A DNA stretch of 8,982 nt, from NCBI GenBank assembly GCA_012270525.1, contig JAAXIE010000348.1:1-8982 (forward strand), given 5' to 3'. Shown in pieces: positions 5,877 to 8,982 of the stretch; the first letter of the stretch is position 1, and every line of letters begins with the position of its first letter. The position numbers and the translations under genes were made by a program. The notes under the pieces were generated by a model, which ran no database searches, was not told where the DNA came from, and worked only from the letters and a program-made list of their open reading frames with translations. This DNA is from Dehalococcoidia bacterium (GTDB taxonomy: Bacteria > Chloroflexota > Dehalococcoidia > UBA3495 > JAAXIE01).

Positions 5877-6908
5877 GTGACTCAGCCAACAGTTGCTCCC
5901 AATGGGCTAGCGGACGCCGGGTTTGCTATTGAGACCAGCAGCTTGGTACGCCAATTCGGGTCGGTACGCGCCGTTGATGGCGTAGACCTCAATGTATTGT
6001 ACGGCGAAATATACGGGTTCCTCGGTCCCAACGGGGCTGGGAAGACGACCGTCATACGAATGCTGGTCACCCTTCTGGCTCCCACCTCGGGGGCCGTTAC
6101 GGTGGCTGGGGTCGACGTTCTGGCCCATCCCGATGAGGCCCGTCTGCACATCGGCGTAGCCCTCCAGGATGCTGCCTTGGACAATAAACAGACCGGGCGG
6201 GAACTGCTCCGGTTGCAGGCGCAACTCTACGGCCTGACCCGTAAGCAGGCCGACCGCCGCATCTCCGACCTCTCCTCCCTGGTCGATATTGGCGATGCCA
6301 TGGACCGGTTCGTAGGGACCTACTCCGGCGGGATGAAACGTCGCCTTGACCTAGCCGCAGCCCTGATTCACCGTCCTGAGGTACTTTTCCTCGATGAGCC
6401 TACCACCGGACTGGACCCCATCAGCCGCGCCCGGATCTGGGATGAGGTCCGCGCCATCAATGAGGAGATGGGCGTCACGATCTTCCTGACCACCCAGTAT
6501 ATGGAGGAAGCCGATTCCCTTGCCCACCGCGTCGGTATCATCGACCGGGGACGCCTGGCCGTGGAAGGCACGCCAGCCGACTTGAAGCGGGCCCGGGGTG
6601 ATGACCTGATCCTTGTGCGCTTGGACCACGACGTGGAGCTGGCCGCCTCTGTGCTGCGCGACATCGCTTCGGTGCACCGGGTCGAGGTACACGACCAGGA
6701 ATTGACGGTGAGCGTGAGCAACGGCGCCGCTGTCATCAGCACCATAGCTCTGACCCTCAACGAGCGCGGGATCGCCGTTCAGGAGCTCACGTTACGCACC
6801 CCCACCCTGGACGACGTGTTCCTGTCGGTCACCGGCGCCCGTTTCCAGGAAGGGCAAGCCCCAGCAGCCGTCATCGAGACGCCCACTTCTCAGCGCGGCG
6901 AGGACTGA
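5877..6908 (+). CDS. ABC transporter ATP-binding protein, DrrA type
   Basis: This 343-residue ATPase powers the membrane exporter encoded next. Visible motifs in order are Walker A GPNGAGKTT (50-58), the ABC signature YSGGMKRRL (149-157), Walker B LFLDEPTTGLD (170-180, catalytic Glu174), and LTTQYMEEAD (204-213). Gln207 stands where most ABC ATPases have the H-loop histidine; this Gln is usual in the daunorubicin-resistance DrrA branch, so it is a subfamily mark rather than damage. The C-terminal ~110 residues match the DrrA accessory domain (ending TPTLDDVFLSVTGA). The start is GTG at 5877, with AAGGA six bases upstream; no better start lies nearby. The permease starts 123 bases downstream. 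The cargo is unknown: homologues export drugs, lipids or glycans, so antibiotic resistance should not be assumed. Confidence 0.96.
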   Translation: MTQPTVAPNGLADAGFAIETSSLVRQFGSVRAVDGVDLNVLYGEIYGFLGPNGAGKTTVIRMLVTLLAPTSGAVTVAGVDVLAHPDEARLHIGVALQDAALDNKQTGRELLRLQAQLYGLTRKQADRRISDLSSLVDIGDAMDRFVGTYSGGMKRRLDLAAALIHRPEVLFLDEPTTGLDPISRARIWDEVRAINEEMGVTIFLTTQYMEEADSLAHRVGIIDRGRLAVEGTPADLKRARGDDLILVRLDHDVELAASVLRDIASVHRVEVHDQELTVSVSNGAAVISTIALTLNERGIAVQELTLRTPTLDDVFLSVTGARFQEGQAPAAVIETPTSQRGED

Positions 6909-7031
6909 CCGACGCAGGCTCGGCTTAAGGAAATAGTCTATCGTGCATTCCAACGGGCGTTGGGCACCGGGGCAAGCTCCTCCTCCAGCCGCGACCATTT
7001 CTCTATCAGTCACCGACTCCAAGGAGGTTTC

Positions 7032-7832
7032 ATGCAGGCTGTAGCTTCGCAGCCACAAGTACGTGCCCGCAAGAGAGGATTCCTGTGGGACGTCCTAACC
7101 CTTTCGCCACGAGCATTGCGCGCGGCAGCAAGAGACACCGAGGTCACCATTCCCGCTCTGGTCATACCCGTATTCATGTACGTAGTCACCATCGGGGCAT
7201 TGCAAGACTTCGCCGAGCGGATTCCCGGCATGGACTACCGCGCCTTCCAGATACCGGTGGCTGTCCTGTTCGCCGTCACCGGCATCTCGCGTGCCATAAC
7301 CGTGGTAACCGACATCCAGACCGGGTACTTCGACCGGTTGGTTATCAGTCCGGTGAACAGGCTGGCCCTGCTGCTGGGCCTGATGGTCTCCGATTTCGCA
7401 CTGGTTGTAGTTCTGACGGTGCCCGTCATCATAATGGCGGTCATCGCTGGCGTCAGTTTCCAGACTGGCATTCCCGGGATACTCCTGTTCATGGCCATGG
7501 CAGGGATATGGGGCTTGGTGTTCGCTGGGTTCCCCTACGCCATCGCCTTCAAGACGGGTAATCCGGCTGCGGTTAACATAAGCTTTCTGCTCTTCTTCCC
7601 TTTCCTCTTTATGACCACGCTGTTTGTGCCTCAGGAAGCAATGACTGGCTGGATGGCAACCTTGGCCAGTTACAACCCCGTCACCTACCTGCTCGCTGCA
7701 CTACGGTCGTTGATCTCCGTAGGGTGGGAACCCTTGGAACTGGTCAAGGGATTCGCTGCCATCGCTGGCGTGGGCGTCGTTAGCCTCGGTCTGGCGTTGG
7801 TCGCCCTGAAGGGCAGGGCTACGCGCAAGTAG
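7032..7832 (+). CDS. ABC-2 type transporter permease, DrrB type
   Basis: This 266-residue inner-membrane protein is the partner of the ATPase at 5877. It has a short basic cytoplasmic N-terminus (RARKRGFLW), then about six hydrophobic segments: roughly residues 40-57, 73-93, 111-140, 147-168, 175-198 and 241-260. The stretch TDIQTGYFDRLVISPVNR (93-110) is the conserved cytoplasmic loop of the ABC-2 permease family, where it contacts the ATPase. I start at the ATG at 7032, directly after a perfect AAGGAGGT site (7021-7028); a further in-frame start at 6960 would add 24 Ser-rich residues with no support. The pair probably works as a dimer of each subunit. The next gene starts 29 bases after its stop. 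Confidence 0.95.
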   Translation: MQAVASQPQVRARKRGFLWDVLTLSPRALRAAARDTEVTIPALVIPVFMYVVTIGALQDFAERIPGMDYRAFQIPVAVLFAVTGISRAITVVTDIQTGYFDRLVISPVNRLALLLGLMVSDFALVVVLTVPVIIMAVIAGVSFQTGIPGILLFMAMAGIWGLVFAGFPYAIAFKTGNPAAVNISFLLFFPFLFMTTLFVPQEAMTGWMATLASYNPVTYLLAALRSLISVGWEPLELVKGFAAIAGVGVVSLGLALVALKGRATRK

Positions 7833-7861
7833 TCCACTGATCATTAGTCGTGAAGGAACCC

Positions 7862-8620
7862 ATGGGGCGTTACGTGAAATCTGTATGGGCTGTCTTGGCG
7901 ATCTTCATCGTCCTGTTTCTTGCGTCATGCGGCCTGCAGATACTGCCATCCGACACTCCCGCCCCAACTCCCCAGCCTGCGCCGGTGGCAACAGATACCA
8001 CCCCGCCATCTCAGTCCTCCACCACATCATCACCCACCAATACACCGATCCCGATTGCCCCGGCGGTGGTCCTGACCTTGGCCATCGCCGAGATACCCGA
8101 CGATCTTCCCGATTACGACCGCAGTGACTGGCGTCACTGGCGCGACACAGATGGCGATTGCCAGGATGCCCGTCAAGAGGTGCTGGTGGCCGAGTCCCGG
8201 GTGCCCGTGGTGTTCGAGACCGCCGACGAGTGCCGGGTGGCTTCCGGCAGTTGGATCGGTCCTTATACCGGTACCGTCGTTGACGATCCCCGTCAACTGG
8301 ACGTCGACCACATGGTGCCATTGGCCAACGCCCATCGATCCGGCGGTTGGCAGTGGAGCAGGGAGCGTAAGGCTGAGTACGCCAACAGCCTGGAGTATCC
8401 CGGCCACCTCATCGCCACCACCAGATCGGCCAACAGGGCCAAGGGCAGCGATGGACCGGAGGACTGGCAGCCCCCCGATGAGGGCTACTGGTGCGACTAT
8501 GCGACCGACTGGGTAACCATCAAGAATGAATGGGACCTGACTGCCACGGAGCACGAAGCGGTGACCTTGCAGGAAATGCTGGAAAGTTGCCCTCAACGAA
8601 CGGTCTTGGAACGCCGCTAG
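7862..8620 (+). CDS. Lipoprotein with a C-terminal HNH nuclease domain
   Basis: This 252-residue protein is predicted to be anchored outside the membrane. It starts with a lipoprotein signal peptide: basic residues, a hydrophobic run, and lipobox LASC with Cys23. A Pro/Thr/Ser-rich linker follows (about 30-70). The C-terminal ~170 residues resemble secreted HNH nucleases of the DUF1524/GmrSD-C type: WRDTDGDCQDARQEVL, then LDVDHMVPLANAH with Asp149-His150, and SANRAKGSDGPEDWQPP with Asn191 and Lys194. Four cysteines in the mature part (100, 124, 211, 243) could form two disulfides, fitting an extracytoplasmic location. Such enzymes are thought to cut DNA outside the cell, for nutrient use or defence; the target is not known here. 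The ATG at 7862 has AAGGA (7853-7857) upstream; a GTG at 7850 is the alternative. It is probably co-transcribed with the next gene. Confidence 0.9.
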   Translation: MGRYVKSVWAVLAIFIVLFLASCGLQILPSDTPAPTPQPAPVATDTTPPSQSSTTSSPTNTPIPIAPAVVLTLAIAEIPDDLPDYDRSDWRHWRDTDGDCQDARQEVLVAESRVPVVFETADECRVASGSWIGPYTGTVVDDPRQLDVDHMVPLANAHRSGGWQWSRERKAEYANSLEYPGHLIATTRSANRAKGSDGPEDWQPPDEGYWCDYATDWVTIKNEWDLTATEHEAVTLQEMLESCPQRTVLERR

Positions 8621-8982
8621 TGGGCTTCGGATATTCGTTCGGGCAACGTGCTGACTTGCTGCTGGTCGTCCTGTGCTCCCTGATGATCGGTCTCGGTTGC
8701 ACCTCCAGCTCCGCAGGGGCTACAGATCCTGCTGCGCCTTCGACAGCCACGGTAGTGGCGTCTCCGGTACCCTTCGAGGTAACACCGTTCCAGCTGCCCA
8801 ATACCCCTGATCTGGCCATGCCATCTCCCGGCATTGCTACCCAGCAGCCTCCCTCCACTAGGGCTTCCGAGACGCCTTTAATGGCAGGCTACGTCTCCTG
8901 CGACGATGCTGAGGCAGATGGCGCTCCGCTACTGAAGGGCAGGTCAGGACCAGGATACGGGTTCGAGGCGGCACTGGTGCCG
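8620..8982 (+). CDS. Lipoprotein with probable Excalibur-like domain, 3' end outside the window
   Basis: The reading frame is open from the GTG at 8620 to the window end, 121 codons. That GTG overlaps the preceding TAG stop by one base, suggesting translational coupling; the local ribosome-binding site is weak. A hydrophobic segment (about residues 13-26) leads to GLGC, so Cys27 is the likely lipid-modified residue, although the lipobox is not ideal (Leu at -2 rather than -3). Residues about 28-85 are a Pro/Ser/Thr-rich spacer. The last ~30 residues (YVSCDDAEADGAPLLKG, then SGPGYGFEAALVP) look like the start of an Excalibur domain, whose diagnostic DxDxDGxxCE loop would lie just past the edge. 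Excalibur domains bind calcium outside the cell and often accompany nucleases. The domain call is tentative; a secreted lipoprotein is well supported. Confidence 0.72.
   Translation, partial: MGFGYSFGQRADLLLVVLCSLMIGLGCTSSSAGATDPAAPSTATVVASPVPFEVTPFQLPNTPDLAMPSPGIATQQPPSTRASETPLMAGYVSCDDAEADGAPLLKGRSGPGYGFEAALVP

Noticed and set aside
1..8982. CRISPR array, insertion sequence, or phage genes
   Set aside because: No regularly spaced repeats, transposase, integrase, terminal inverted repeats or structural phage proteins were seen on either strand.

Overview
The window reads as ordinary chromosome from an uncultivated, GC-rich bacterium. The gene mix would suit Chloroflexota, perhaps the SAR202/Dehalococcoidia side: a luciferase-like flavin monooxygenase, a GMC flavoenzyme, a Uma2-family nuclease, a DrrAB-type ABC exporter and Pro/Thr-rich lipoproteins. 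This assignment is an inference from gene content; there is no rRNA or marker gene here to settle it. Coding sequence from about 2000 onward is clearly GC-rich, while about 1000-2000 is visibly lower.

Layout, left to right. A luciferase-like monooxygenase (- strand) runs off the left edge. A 468-base stretch with no convincing gene follows. Next come two small conserved-looking hypothetical genes that converge and overlap at their 3' ends (1119-1499 +, 1435-1875 -). A complete GMC oxidoreductase (2008-3555 +) converges on a Uma2 protein (3600-4298 -). Upstream of Uma2 on the same strand are two tRNA genes, tRNA-His(GTG) then tRNA-Arg(TCG), both with encoded CCA. From a divergent spacer, a pterin-4a-carbinolamine dehydratase (4837-5184 +) reads rightward and converges on a small cupin-like protein (5270-5605 -).

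The right third is one rightward block: a DrrA-type ABC ATPase, its DrrB-type permease, a lipoprotein carrying an HNH nuclease domain, and a second lipoprotein whose GTG start overlaps the nuclease stop codon by one base. The second lipoprotein is cut by the window end and looks like the beginning of an Excalibur (extracellular calcium-binding) domain.

How the genes relate. The ATPase and permease form one exporter of unknown substrate. The two lipoproteins are likely made together and act outside the membrane; they may be only loosely linked to the exporter, 29 bases upstream. The left two thirds is a series of single genes in alternating orientation, with no evident shared pathway apart from two flavoenzymes of the sort used in oxidative attack on organic compounds. 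I found no CRISPR array, transposase, phage gene or integration site. The most interesting parts are the coupled surface-nuclease lipoprotein pair and the low-GC segment with overlapping small genes.
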